DNA of 64,000 nucleotides from DATFDN01 sp963830565. Its GTDB lineage: Bacteria; Pseudomonadota; Alphaproteobacteria; Acetobacterales; Acetobacteraceae. The translations under genes and the position numbers were made by a program. Every line of letters starts with the position of its first letter. Position 1 is the first letter of the stretch. The notes under the pieces were generated by a model. The model was not told the DNA's origin. It did not search any database and saw nothing but the letters and a program-made list of their open reading frames with translations. The stretch is from NCBI GenBank assembly GCA_963830565.1, contig CAWHMO010000011.1:75687-139686 (forward strand), in the 5' to 3' direction. Positions 16,602 through 26,391 of the stretch are shown here, one piece after another.

Positions 16602-17591
16602 ATGCAGACCCGAAATCTTGGCCGTGCCGGCCCTACCGTCTCCGCGATCGGCCTGGGCTGCATGGGCATGTCCGGCATGTACGGGCCGGCGGATGAGGCG
16701 GAGAGCGTGGCCACGATCTGCGCCGCGCTGGAGGCCGGTATCACGCTGTTCGACACCGGCGATTTCTACGGCATGGGCCACAACGAGTTGCTCATCCGGG
16801 AAGCCCTGCGCGGGGGCGGGCGCGACCGCGCGGTGATCTCGGTCAAGTTCGGCGCCTTGCGGGGGCCGGAAGGCGGATGGCACGGCTACGACGCCCGGCC
16901 GGCGGCGGTGCGCAATTTCCTGGCCTACACGCTGACCCGGCTCGGGGTGGATCACATAGACATCTACCGCCCCGCCCGCCTCGATCCGGCCGTGCCGATC
17001 GAAGACACGATCGGGGCAATCGCCGACCTCGTTCGCGCCGGCTATGTGCGTCATATCGGCCTGTCGGAAGTCGGCCCCGAAACCATCCGCCGTGCTGCCG
17101 CAGTGCATCCCATCTCCGACCTGCAGATCGAGTATTCGCTGATGAGCCGCAGCGTCGAGGCGGTGATCCTGCCGACCTGCCGCGCGCTCGGGATCGGCGT
17201 CACTGCTTATGGCGTGCTGTCGCGCGGACTTCTGGGCGGTCAGACGCCCTCGGGCGAGCCGGGCGATTTTCGCGACCAGCGGATGCCGCGCTTTCAGGGC
17301 GAGAATTTGCGCCGCAACTTGGCGCTGGTCGAGGCCCTTCGGCGCGTGGCGGAAGCCCGGGGAGCCAGCCCGGCCCAGGCGGCGGTCGCCTGGGTGCTGT
17401 CGCGTGGCGAGGACATAGTGCCGCTGATCGGCGCGCGGCGGCGGGCGCGCCTGCCGGAAGCGATCGGCGCACTCGATTTGCAGCTCGACCCCGACGCGCT
17501 GGCCGAGATAGAGGCCGCGGTACCGGCCGAGGCGGTTGCCGGGACGCGCTACGACCCGGCGCAGATGGCGCATCTGGACAGCGAGCGATAG
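16602..17591 (+). CDS. Aldo/keto reductase lacking the usual active-site His
   Basis: 329-residue TIM-barrel NADPH-dependent reductase. ATG 16602 has AAGGAG upstream; 37 codons of open frame before it are rejected. Family segments: GLGCMGMSGMYGP, LFDTGDFYG (Asp and Tyr of the tetrad), AVISVKFG (Lys), and the NADPH-binding end VPLIGARRR. Where most relatives read YQLHR, this one reads YRPARLDP, so the tetrad His is replaced by Ala. It could still bind NADPH but its carbonyl chemistry may differ. Divergent from rpsB and convergent with the cytochrome-fusion gene at 17606. Confidence 0.88.
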   Translation: MQTRNLGRAGPTVSAIGLGCMGMSGMYGPADEAESVATICAALEAGITLFDTGDFYGMGHNELLIREALRGGGRDRAVISVKFGALRGPEGGWHGYDARPAAVRNFLAYTLTRLGVDHIDIYRPARLDPAVPIEDTIGAIADLVRAGYVRHIGLSEVGPETIRRAAAVHPISDLQIEYSLMSRSVEAVILPTCRALGIGVTAYGVLSRGLLGGQTPSGEPGDFRDQRMPRFQGENLRRNLALVEALRRVAEARGASPAQAAVAWVLSRGEDIVPLIGARRRARLPEAIGALDLQLDPDALAEIEAAVPAEAVAGTRYDPAQMAHLDSER

Positions 17592-17605
17592 CAGCTCCGT
17601 GCTGG

Positions 17606-18795
17606 TCAGGGCTCCTGCACGGAGTGCAGGAAGGCCAGTATCGCATGGAACTGCTCGTCGGACAGGATGCCGCTCCAGTTCGGCATCCCTTTGTTGACCC
17701 GGCCATGCGTGACCGTGATCATGAACGTCTGATCCATCTCGCCCTCATAGCGATGCAGCAGCAGGCGAAGATTTCTCCGGCGCTCTCCTTGCACGGCGTC
17801 CGGACCGTGGCAGTGCGCGCAGTTGTCGTTGAAGAGCTTGTGCCCAGCGGCAATCTCTCCGGAACCTGCGGCGGCGTCCGAGGCGGCAGGTGCAGCTCCC
17901 GTATACCGGCTGCCGCCCCAGCGTTCGCGGCAGTCTCGGTGGCCGGCGCCGGATTCCCTTCGGTGCCGGCAAGGCGAAGCGGCGCGGCATCGGGAACGCC
18001 ATACTTTGGCTTCAGGGCATTGATCGAGTCTGCCGAGGCCGTCGAGTACCCGGTTGACTTGGTCCCGCAAGGCGGTCTGCCCGCGCGGAAACCCAATCGC
18101 AGCATTCCACTGCATGTGATCGCCCTGAACCGGCACGACCTTGTAGGCATCCCCGAGCGCGGTCTTGTTGATCCAGCCGGCGGACGGTCCCCAGACAAAG
18201 GCCGCGTCGGCCTTTCCGTCAGCCAGGTCAGCCATCGCCTCCTGCGGGGAGAGCGCGGTGAGTGTCTGGACGTCCGCCCGGTTCGCCAGCAGGCTCTGTG
18301 GCGGCGAGGCGAACTGCACCGCCACGCGCCGGCCTTTCAGATCGGACAGACTTGCTACCGCCAGGTCGCGCGGCACCACGAGTGCGTAGCCGAGCCGCAG
18401 GACCGGCCGTGAGAAGATGAGGCGCGGCCCCATGAAGGCGGGATCGTCGGGCAGCCCGACGAAGCCGTCGCAGCGTCCCGCGAGCAGCGTCGTGCGTATC
18501 GTGCGCTTGCCGAAATACCCCAGAAGTCCAGACCGGCTCAAATGGCCGGCCCAGCCGGTCAGCGATTTGCCGTCCAAGTTCGACATAGAGGCCCGGCGTG
18601 GCGCCGTCTGAGATGCCGAATGGAGGATTGTCGGCCTCTGGTACATAGCCGGAACGGCGCCGCCGTCTCGTTCGCCGCGACCGGCCCGGCGAGCGGTGAT
18701 GCCAGAAGCAGCGCAGCCAGGAGGAACGCGGGGCAGCGCCGCGCCGCTCGCCCGTTGGGCAAGCGGTCGATGCAACCATCAATCCAGCCCGTCAT
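17606..18795 (-). pseudogene. XoxJ-like binding protein fused to cytochrome c, frameshifted
   Basis: Reads as one exported protein of about 395 residues only if four single-base shifts are corrected, near 18628, 18528, 18030 and about 17905 (three apparent insertions, one deletion). Order: signal peptide (CPAFLLAALLLASPLAGPVAA); a periplasmic substrate-binding-like domain (RLC, EADNPPFGISD, LYVELGRQIADRLGRPFEPVW, GKRTIRTTLLAGRCDGFVGLP); a short linker; and a C-terminal monohaem cytochrome c (NCAHCHGPDAV, then GMPNWSGILSDEQ with the axial Met). In PQQ alcohol dehydrogenase operons these are normally two proteins, XoxJ/MoxJ-type and XoxG-type. Start ATG 18795 has GGAAGGAAG upstream. Either decaying or sequenced with errors; the fusion itself is seen. 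Confidence 0.72.
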
Positions 18796-18830
18796 TCCGG
18801 CTTCCTTCCGTCCCCGCCCGCCCCGTCGCG

Positions 18831-20545
18831 CTACAGCGAGAACACGAACAGAGTGCCGCCTTCCGGCGTCGCCGCAACGATCTTCTTGCCGATCTCGCCC
18901 ATGGAGGCGGGCGGGAATTCTGCACGGCCGACCAGCACGGCGACATACTGCTTGCCGTCAACGGCGAAGGTCATCGGCCCGGCGCCCACCCCGCTGCCGA
19001 CGTTGATCTTCCACAACTCCTTTCCGGTCTTGGCATCCAGCGCCCGGAACCACCGGTGATGTCGCCGAAGAACACCAGGTTGCCCGCCGTGGTCATCGTC
19101 CCGCCATTCCAGGGCAATGGCAGGTTCATGGTCCAGGCCGGCTTCTGGGTCGCCGGGTCCAGCGCGAGCAATTGCCCGAGGTAGCCGCCATGACCCTGAT
19201 GCACGGAGAAGTCATTGCCGAGGTAGAACATGCCCCGCCGATAGTTGACCTCGGTCGCCTGCATGTCCTGGCACATGTTGTTCGCCGCGATATACGCCAG
19301 GCCGGTTTGCGGATTGAACGAGATCGGCTGCCAGTTTTTGCCGCCCATCCAGCTTGGGCAGATATCGGTTGCCTTGTAGTCGATACGCGGCCGCTTGGCG
19401 GGGTCCTCGACCGGCCGCACGTTCGCCACGTCGTAGCCTTTGGCCCAGTTCACCGGCACGAAGGGCTGCGCCGAGATCAGCTTGCCGCTCTCGCGGTTCG
19501 CGACGAAGAAAAAGCCGTCGCGGTCAGCCTTCATCATCACCGGCGTCTGCTGACCATTGATGGCGATGTCGGCGAGAACGAGTTCGTTGACGCCGTCATA
19601 GTCCCAGGCGTCCTCCGGCGTGGATTGCAGATACCACTTGATCTTGCCGCTGTCGGGGTCGAGGGCGAGCGTGCTCGAACTGTAGAGATTGCGTAGCTGG
19701 CCGTAATCGCTCGTCCCGGTGCTGCGCACCGCGGCGTTCCATGGGCTAGGGTTGCTGGTACCGAAGAATGCCGTGTTGGTTTTCGGGTCGTACGAGCCGA
19801 CCAGCCAAGCGGCGCCGCCGCCATGCTGCCAACTGTCGCCCTTCCAGGTCTCGTTGCCGGGCTCGCCCGGACCGGGAATTGTGTAGGTCTTCCACACCTG
19901 CTTCCCGGTACCGAGATCATAGGCCTGGATCGAGCCGCGCGCCCCATACTCCCCGCCCGCGAAGCCGATGATCGCGAGGTTCTTGACGACCAGCGGCGGC
20001 GAGGTGATCACCGCGCCTTGCTTGTAGTCGATGACCTCCGCCTTCCACACCTCATGGCCATCCTTGGCGTCGAGTGCGATCAGGTGCCCATCGAGCGTCC
20101 CGAACAGGACCTTGCCGTCGGCATAGCTCACGCCGCGGCTGTCCAGGTCGCAGCAGACATACGGCTCGAAGTCCTCGGGAAGGTCGGGCTGGTACTGCCA
20201 CTTGATCACGCCGGTTTTCGCATCGAGGGCGTACACGCTCTTCGGCCCGGAGGAGCTCGGGATGTGCATCGTATCGCCAATGACCAGAGGCGTCGCCTCG
20301 TTCGAGCGCAGAGCCCCCAGTTGGAAGGCATAGACCAGCTTGAGTTGGCCCACGTTCTGATCGGTGATCTGCTTCAGTGGGCTGAACCGTGTGTTGTCGT
20401 AGGTTCGGCCATACATTGCCCAGTTGTTTTCGTTCCGCGCTGCCTGATCCAGCGCGTCGTCCGCGATGCCAGTGCCGTATGAGGCGGCAAGGGCCGCGAG
20501 CGCAAAAGCCGCCCCGCCCAGCCATTTGGCGCGATTTGTTTTCAT
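18831..20545 (-). pseudogene. PQQ-dependent alcohol dehydrogenase, lanthanide-type signature, one frameshift
   Basis: Periplasmic quinoprotein that oxidises alcohols and passes electrons to cytochrome c. About 571 residues after restoring one deleted base near 19050; without it the last 60 residues (ending KKIVAATPEGGTLFVFSL) are lost. Signal peptide residues 1-28; vicinal Cys pair at about 131-132 (YVCCDLDSRG); metal ligands Glu ~199 and Asn ~265; catalytic Asp ~315 in AWDYDGVNE. The second Asp at ~317 is the position that distinguishes lanthanide enzymes (XoxF, ExaF/PedH) from calcium ones. ATG 20545 has GGGAGGA upstream. The fused binding protein/cytochrome follows 35 bp downstream as its likely redox partner. 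Confidence 0.88.
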
Positions 20546-20596
20546 GACGGTTCCTCCCGATTTGACCGTGCGGCTCCTGCGGGTGAAGGTAACGGC

Positions 20597-21082
20597 TCAC
20601 CCCGCGCCCAGTACCTCCTCCAGCAATTGCAGCGCCCGCCAGGCGAAGGCGCGCATGTTGTCCACCCGCTCGGCGCTCGCGGTGCGCAGTGTCGTCGCGC
20701 GCGCCGCGGGTCCGTCCACCGCTATCGCGCTGTGTCCGGCCGGGTCGCCGTAGCGGTTGCCGGTGGGTCCGGTGGCGCCGGTCTCGCCCAGGCCCCAGCT
20801 CGCCCCGGTGCGCTCGCGCACCGTGCGCGCGAGCAGCGCGGCATAGGCCTCGGTCGCGGCCCGCATCCCGCCCGGCAGTGGGTCCGGGATGTCGAGGAAG
20901 GCGCGGCGGGCCTGGCGCGTGTAGATGACACCGCCGCCAAGAAAATAGGCGCTGGCGCCCGGGACGGCGAGCAGCGCGGCGGAAACCAGCCCGCCGGTCG
21001 AGGACTCGGCGATGGCGATGGTCTCGCCGCGCGCCTTCAGCCGGGCGGCGACCCGCTCGGCCAGCGGCAGAAGCGTCTGCAT
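20597..21082 (-). CDS. pncC: CinA C-terminal-type nicotinamide-nucleotide amidase
   Basis: 161 residues, a stand-alone amidase domain that converts nicotinamide mononucleotide to nicotinic acid mononucleotide in NAD recycling. Motifs: AIAESSTGGLVSAALL with the catalytic Ser region, YFLGGGVIYTRQA, and GLGETGATGPTGNRYGDPAG. ATG 21082 follows GGGGAGGGGAC; longer open sequence upstream is rejected. It lies 51 bp upstream of the PQQ dehydrogenase on the same strand, so they may share transcripts, although the functions look unrelated. Confidence 0.9.
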   Translation of the reverse strand: MQTLLPLAERVAARLKARGETIAIAESSTGGLVSAALLAVPGASAYFLGGGVIYTRQARRAFLDIPDPLPGGMRAATEAYAALLARTVRERTGASWGLGETGATGPTGNRYGDPAGHSAIAVDGPAARATTLRTASAERVDNMRAFAWRALQLLEEVLGAG

Positions 21083-21215
21083 GTCCCCTCCCCTTTCGAG
21101 ACCCGGACCGTACGCTTGCATGCGGCCCGGCAAGGATCAACGAGCCGGGGCTGGCGCCAAGCGGCACGGGCGGGCAGAGTGCCGGGAAACCGCTCGAAAA
21201 ACGGAGGATGCAACC

Positions 21216-22304
21216 ATGAAGGCGGCCGTCCTGCAGGAAGCCAACAGCCCGATGACGATCGAGGATATCGAGATCGAGAAGCCGAAGCGGCGGGAAGTGC
21301 TGCTGCGCACCGCTTTTGCCGGACTGTGCCACAGCGATCTGCACTTCATCGAGGGGCTCTACCCCTTCCCCATGCCAGTGGTGCTCGGGCACGAGGCGGC
21401 CGCCGTGGTCGAGGCCGTCGGCGACGACGTGACCTATGTGAAGCCGGGCGATCACGTCATCACCTGTCTCTCGGTGTTCTGCGGCGAGTGCCCGCAATGC
21501 ATGACCGGCCATCCGAACTTGTGCGAGAACACCGAGGTCAAGCTGCTGCCCGGCGCGGCGCGACGGCTACGCTGGCGCGGGCAGGTGCTGAACCAGGCAT
21601 TCAACCTCTCGGCCTTCGCCGAGCAGATGCTCGTCCATGAACACGCGCTGGTGAAGATCAAGGAGGCGATCCCGCTCGACATCGCCGCCCTGGTCGGTTG
21701 CGGCGTGATGACCGGCGTGGGCGCCGTGTTCCACGCCGCCAAGGTGGAGCCGGGCAGCACGGTCGCGGTGATCGGCTGCGGCGGCATCGGGCTCTCGGCG
21801 GTGAACGGCGCCGTGATCGCCGGGGCGGAGCGGATCATCGCCATCGACACGGTCGCTTCCAAGCTCCAAACGGCGCGCGACATGGGCGCGACGGACACGA
21901 TCAACGCGTCCAACATCGACCCGGTCGAAGCGGTGCGCGAGATGACCGGCGGCGGCGTGCCCTATTCCTTCGAGGCGATCGGGCTGAAGCAGACCGCCGA
22001 GCAGTCCTTCCAGATGCTGCGGCCGGGTGGCGTCGCGACGATCATCGGCATGATCCCGCTCGGCACGAAGATCGAGCTGCACGGCGCTGATTTCCTGCGC
22101 GACCGCAAGATCCAAGGCACCTCGATGGGCGGCAACCGCTTCCGCGTCGACATGCCGCGCTTGCTGGAACTGTGGCGGCAGGGACGGCTCCAGCTCGAGC
22201 ACCTGATCTCGGGGCGGATCGATATTGGCGCCATCAACCAGGGCTTCGCCAACCTGAAGTCGGGTGCGCCGGTGCGCCAGTTGATCGATTTCGGGGTGGT
22301 GTGA
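21216..22304 (+). CDS. Zinc-dependent alcohol dehydrogenase
   Basis: 362-residue medium-chain dehydrogenase. ATG 21216 follows CGGAGGATG; an upstream open stretch of 68 codons is rejected. Catalytic zinc ligands: Cys in GLCHSDLHF and His in LGHEAAAVV; structural zinc: four Cys in CGECPQCMTGHPNLC. The Rossmann motif VIGCGGIGLSAVNG is followed by the Asp of IAIDTVASK, typical of NAD preference. Divergent from pncC, and a strong hairpin follows the stop. It could act with the PQQ enzyme on alcohols, but that is only proximity. Confidence 0.93.
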   Translation: MKAAVLQEANSPMTIEDIEIEKPKRREVLLRTAFAGLCHSDLHFIEGLYPFPMPVVLGHEAAAVVEAVGDDVTYVKPGDHVITCLSVFCGECPQCMTGHPNLCENTEVKLLPGAARRLRWRGQVLNQAFNLSAFAEQMLVHEHALVKIKEAIPLDIAALVGCGVMTGVGAVFHAAKVEPGSTVAVIGCGGIGLSAVNGAVIAGAERIIAIDTVASKLQTARDMGATDTINASNIDPVEAVREMTGGGVPYSFEAIGLKQTAEQSFQMLRPGGVATIIGMIPLGTKIELHGADFLRDRKIQGTSMGGNRFRVDMPRLLELWRQGRLQLEHLISGRIDIGAINQGFANLKSGAPVRQLIDFGVV

Positions 22305-22312
22305 GGCTTCAC

Positions 22313-22345
22313 CCGTTATGGCCGGGCTTGGCCCGGCCATAACGG
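22313..22345. terminator. 15-bp perfect hairpin after the alcohol dehydrogenase
   Basis: Arms CCGTTATGGCCGGGC and GCCCGGCCATAACGG with a TTG loop. This is a very stable structure 9 bp after the adh stop and about 28 bp before xseB. It looks like the alphaproteobacterial ATGGCCGGG..CCCGGCCAT intergenic palindrome; it can serve as a terminator, without a T-tract. Confidence 0.65.
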
Positions 22346-22373
22346 CGACAGGACTTGCGTAGAGGGTTTCGGA

Positions 22374-22613
22374 ATGTCGGCAAACGGCACGGAGGTCAGC
22401 GGCTTGTCCTTCGAGGATGCGCTCGGCGAGCTCGAGCAGATCGTGCGCGGGCTGGAGAGCGGCCAGCAGAAGCTCGAGGACGCCATCAAGGCCTATGAGC
22501 GGGGCGCCGCCCTGCGCCGGCACTGCGAGGCCAAGCTCGCCGAGGCCGAGGCCCGCGTCGCCGCGATCGTCGAGCACGCCGACGGCACGGTGACGACGCG
22601 GCCAGCCGATTGA
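22374..22613 (+). CDS. xseB: Exodeoxyribonuclease VII small subunit
   Basis: 79 residues, normal for XseB, the small subunit that several copies of bind one XseA in single-strand DNA degradation. Recognised by LSFEDALGELEQIVRGLESGQQKLEDAIKAYERG and ALRRHCEAKLAEAEARV. Its TGA overlaps the TTG start of tlyA (TTGA, 22610-22613). In many alphaproteobacteria dxs lies between xseB and tlyA; it is absent here. Confidence 0.93.
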   Translation: MSANGTEVSGLSFEDALGELEQIVRGLESGQQKLEDAIKAYERGAALRRHCEAKLAEAEARVAAIVEHADGTVTTRPAD

Positions 22614-23359
22614 GCACCTCCAAGACCCGCGCCGACGAGGCGCTGGTCGATCGCGGGCTGGCCGAAAGCCGCGCGCGAGCCCAGGCACTGATCCTCGCCG
22701 GCAAGGTGTTCAGCGGCACGCGGCGCATCGATAAGGCCGGCGTGATGCTGCCGGCCGGGGCGCCGGTGGAGGTGCGCGGGCAGGACCACCCCTGGGTCTC
22801 GCGCGGCGGGCTGAAGCTCGACCACGCCCTGACCACGTTCGGCCTCTCGCCCGCAGGGCGGGTGTGCCTAGACATCGGTGCCTCGACCGGCGGCTTCACC
22901 GACGTGCTCCTTGCCCGCGGCGCGGCGCGGGTCCATGCGGTCGATGTGGGCCACGGCCAGCTCGCCTGGAAGGTGCGCGCCGACCCTCGGGTGGTGGTGC
23001 ATGAGCGCATGAACGCGCGCTATCTGACCCGCGCTGACATCCCCGAGCCGATCCAGGCACTGGTCTGCGACGCGAGCTTCATCGGCCTCGCAACCGTGCT
23101 TCCGGCCCCGCTCGAACTCTGCGCGTCGGGCGCTTGGGCGGTCGCGCTGATCAAGCCGCAGTTCGAGGCCGGGCGCGCGCTGGTCGCCCACGGCAAGGGA
23201 GTGGTGCGCGACCCTGCCGTCCACGCCGAAATCTGCGAGCGGGTGCGACGATGGTGGGAGAGCCTACCGGGCTGGCGTGCGACAGGGCTGATCGAGAGCC
23301 CGATCACCGGCCCCGAGGGCAACCGTGAATTCCTGATCGGCGCAGCGCGCGCCGGGTGA
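22610..23359 (+). CDS. tlyA: TlyA-family rRNA (cytidine-2'-O)-methyltransferase
   Basis: 249 residues: N-terminal S4 RNA-binding domain (RADEALVDRGLAESRARAQALI, AGKVFSG), then a Rossmann methyltransferase with LDIGASTGGFTDVLLARGA for S-adenosylmethionine, and LIKPQFEAG later. Start TTG 22610 overlaps the xseB stop; an ATG is not available before the conserved RADEAL. Often annotated as hemolysin A, but family evidence supports ribosomal RNA methylation. Confidence 0.92.
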   Translation: MSTSKTRADEALVDRGLAESRARAQALILAGKVFSGTRRIDKAGVMLPAGAPVEVRGQDHPWVSRGGLKLDHALTTFGLSPAGRVCLDIGASTGGFTDVLLARGAARVHAVDVGHGQLAWKVRADPRVVVHERMNARYLTRADIPEPIQALVCDASFIGLATVLPAPLELCASGAWAVALIKPQFEAGRALVAHGKGVVRDPAVHAEICERVRRWWESLPGWRATGLIESPITGPEGNREFLIGAARAG

Positions 23360-23521
23360 GGCGGAGCCGGCAAGGCCGCGCTGCTGACTGGCGCCGGTCA
23401 GATCGCGCTGCGCGATCTCGGCGAGCAAGGACCAGACCTTCGCGGGTTCCATCGGCACGTCCGGGTCGTTGAGCAGCCGATCAAGCTCGTCCAGCGTCCG
23501 GGCGTACTCGGTCTCGGTCAT
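23264..23521 (-). CDS. Hypothetical small helical protein
   Basis: 85 residues, start ATG 23521 with GGAGG 11 nt upstream. The first 45 residues (TEYARTLDELDRLLNDPDVPM then a Trp-Ser-Leu-Leu helix) look like a real acidic helical protein; the remaining half is read antisense to the end of tlyA and looks random, so the true protein may have ended earlier. Function unknown. Confidence 0.45.
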   Translation of the reverse strand: MTETEYARTLDELDRLLNDPDVPMEPAKVWSLLAEIAQRDLTGASQQRGLAGSASPGARCADQEFTVALGAGDRALDQPCRTPAR

Positions 23522-23699
23522 CGCCTTCTCAGCCTCCGCGAAATGCCCCTGAGATGGGACTGACCCGGAATGGTGGCAGCCGCATGGCGAATTCTTGAAC
23601 GCGCTGAGACGCTTGGAACCCTCTCCTGCGCTTCAGGACGGCATCCGAAACGCCGCCGCGGCGTGCGCGTTCGGGCGCATATCAAGGAGCGCCGACGTC

Positions 23700-24278
23700 A
23701 TGGAGAACGACAAAGGCCCGCCTGGGGCCGGGATCAACACAATTATCGTGCGGCCAAGCCGAGCCGAGGCCACGCCACAACCAGCCGAGCAAGCCCCACA
23801 GGCGTGGGAACTTCTGGCGCGCTTCCGCTCCAGCGAGGCGCTGGATCATGCGATCGTGACCCTGGAGGCTCACGGTTTTGGTCGCGAGGAACTCGGACTG
23901 CCTGAAATCAATCCTCCGCCGGAGCACGCCACTCCGGAGGCGGGCTCCAAGGCCGCCGATACCGGGGTGGAGGACCAGCAGTCGCGCGTGTTCCACTCCG
24001 CGGTGGGCGGCTCGTTCGCAGCCATGATGGCGGCGACCGCCGTGGCCGCCACAGGCGGCGTCGCAGCGGCGGCTGCGGGGGTGGCGCTGGGCGCCGGAGC
24101 GGCGGTGGCCGGCGTGGAGCATCTGCTGAACCGCGGACTCAGCCATTCCGAGCAGTTGGACCGCGAGCGGAAAGCGAGAGAGGGCACCCTGGTGCTCGCC
24201 GTCCTGGCGACCTCTCCCGAGCGGCGCGAGCGCGCTACCGCCGTGCTCCAGGAGAGCGGGGGCGAATTGCTGAACTGA
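23700..24278 (+). CDS. Hypothetical protein with central glycine-zipper membrane segment
   Basis: 192 residues from ATG 23700, preceded by AAGGAGC at 23683; an open stretch from 23595 is discarded. The N-terminal half has a short alpha/beta-like region (WELLARFRSSEALDHAIVTLEAHGFGREELGL), resembling stress-type proteins that bind at the envelope; residues about 105-140 are Ala/Gly-rich (VAATGGVAAAAAGVALGAGAAVAG), probably a membrane hairpin; the tail is charged and ends with a second small alpha/beta-like stretch (TLVLAVLATSPERRERAT). No named family recognised. Confidence 0.75.
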   Translation: MENDKGPPGAGINTIIVRPSRAEATPQPAEQAPQAWELLARFRSSEALDHAIVTLEAHGFGREELGLPEINPPPEHATPEAGSKAADTGVEDQQSRVFHSAVGGSFAAMMAATAVAATGGVAAAAAGVALGAGAAVAGVEHLLNRGLSHSEQLDRERKAREGTLVLAVLATSPERRERATAVLQESGGELLN

Positions 24279-26391
24279 TCAGCTCGCCTCCAACGCCGCC
24301 GCGATCCGCTCGCGCGTGAACGGCAGGTCGCGGATGCGGGCGCCGAGCGCGTGCGCCACGGCGTTGCCGATCGCCGCGGCGGTGGGCCCGATCGTGCATT
24401 CGCCCATGCCGAGCGAGGGCTGGTCCGCGGCCCCGATCAGTTCCACCGTGATCTCGGGCACCTCCGAGAAGCGCAGGATCGGGTAGCTGTCCCAGTCGAG
24501 CGAGCTGATCCCCTGCGCGTCGAAGCGCACCTGCTCCTTCAAAGTGAAGCTCGCCGCCTGGACGATGCCGCCCTCGAGCTGGTTGCGCGCGCCGTCCGGG
24601 CTGATAATCAGGCCGCCGTCTCCCGCGCACCAGACGCGCCGCAGCCGGACCTCCCGATCCACCTCGACCTCGGCGACGACTGCGGCGTAGGCGGAGCGGT
24701 TCTTGTACTGGGCGAACCCGATCCCCAATCCCCTCCCCGTCCCCACGGCCCCCCGCTCGGCCCAGCCTGACAGCGCGGCCACCCGCTCGATCACCGCACG
24801 CGCGCGGGGATTCGGCAGCATCGACAAGCGATACGCGACCGGGTCCTCGCCGGCACGCTCGGCCAGCTCGTCCATGAAGCACTCGGCTGCGAACACGTTG
24901 GGCAGCGCGCCCAGGCCGCGCAGCGCGGAGGTGCGGACGGGGGTACGCCGGACCAGGTGATGGATGATGCGCTTGGCGTGAATACCGTATAAAGTCAGTG
25001 CGTTGCGCGTCCCGCCGCCGCCATTGGCCTCCGGCGGGTCCGACGGGCGCGGGTCGGGGGGCGGCGTGGGCAGCGCCTCATGGGCCAGCATGTTGCCGCC
25101 CATCGCCGGGCGCTGCACGTGCGAGCCGGCCCAGATCTCGGCTGTCCAGTCCGCCGGCCTGCCTTGCGCATCGAGCCTCGCCCGGATCGTCACCACCTGC
25201 GCGGTGCTCACCGGCTCGAACCCGAACTCCTCCACCCGCCGCCACTGCACGCGGATCGGCCGGTTGGGCACCATCTGCGCCACCAGCGCCGCGTCCAGCG
25301 CCGCGTCGTCGGCGCCGTTATGGCCGTAGCAGCCGGCGCCCTGGGCGTGGCGCACCGAGATGGTCTCGACCGGCCGGCCCAGCACGTTGGAAAGCGAGTT
25401 GCGCAGCGGATAGACCGCCTGCGTATGGGTCCAGACGGTCAGGTGCCCGTCGCGCTCCTCGGCGAGCGCACAGGATGGGCCGAGCGCGGCGTGGGCGATG
25501 TAGGGCCGCGAGTAGGTCGCCTCGACTACCACGCCCTCCGCCGCCGGAAGCGGATCGCCCAGCATGCGCTCGATGGACGGCTGACCGACCAAGGCCCGCG
25601 CCTCGTCCTCGCCCGGAGCAATGGCGGCGACGTTCTCCCAGCGCGCATGGGAAGGCGCGGCGACGGCGGCGCGCTGCGCCACGGTCTCGCTCTCGCTCAG
25701 CAGCGCGACGAGGTTGCCGAGCCGCAGGATGCGCAGCTCGCCCTCCGCCGCACGTCGGATCGCGGTCTCATCGAGTGCGGCGAGCACCGCCCCCCGGCTC
25801 GGCTGGCGCAGCATCCGCGCGTGCAACATCCCCGGCGGTGCGAGATCATGGACGAAGGCCCTCCCCGAAATCTTCGCCGGCAGGTCGACCCGTTTCACGT
25901 CATGCCCCACGACGCGGTAACTCGCTGGGCGGCTTGCGCGGCGCACGGCCCGTCGCCGGCTGCGCCAAGTCGATCTCGGGGGAGAAGCTCCAGTAGTCCT
26001 GTCCGATCGGGGCGCCGCCGCGCAGGAAGGTGCCGTCGGCAACCGACAGCTCCGAGACGGCACAGTTGAGCCGCTGGGCAAGTCGGTCGAGGAAGCGCGC
26101 CCGCACCTCGGCCGAGATTAGCCGCACCGAGGCCCCGGAGACCTCGATCGAAAGGCTGCTGCTGGTCGATCCCTCGTCGGGGGCGCGATCGGTGTCGCCC
26201 GAGAGGATGCGGATGGCGCCGACCGGCACATCCAGCTCCTCGGCGGCGATCTGCGTCAGCGCGGTGAGCACGCCCTGGCCGATCTCGACCTTGCCCACCG
26301 AGAGATCGACGACCCGATCCGCCGCGAAGCTGATCCAGCGATCGGGGCGCGGGTTGTTGACGATCGACAGCGGTAGTGGCGTATCGCTCAT
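24279..26391 (-). pseudogene. Xanthine-dehydrogenase-family molybdopterin subunit, one frameshift
   Basis: About 703 residues after removal of one extra T in GAGTTACCG near 25922; the N-terminal part (SDTPLPLSIVNN to RKPPSE) and the rest (YRVVGHDVKRVDLPAKISG onward) lie in different frames. Family features: KVEIGQGVLTALTQIAAEELDV, VSG and DLPAKISGRAFVHD, YSRPYIAHAALGPSCALAE, and near the C-terminus GECTIGPTAAAIGNAVAHALG. The absence of an intact large-subunit frame makes this a pseudogene unless the base is an error. ATG 26391 overlaps the 2Fe-2S gene stop (ATGA). It resembles isoquinoline 1-oxidoreductase-type large subunits; substrate unknown. Confidence 0.85.
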
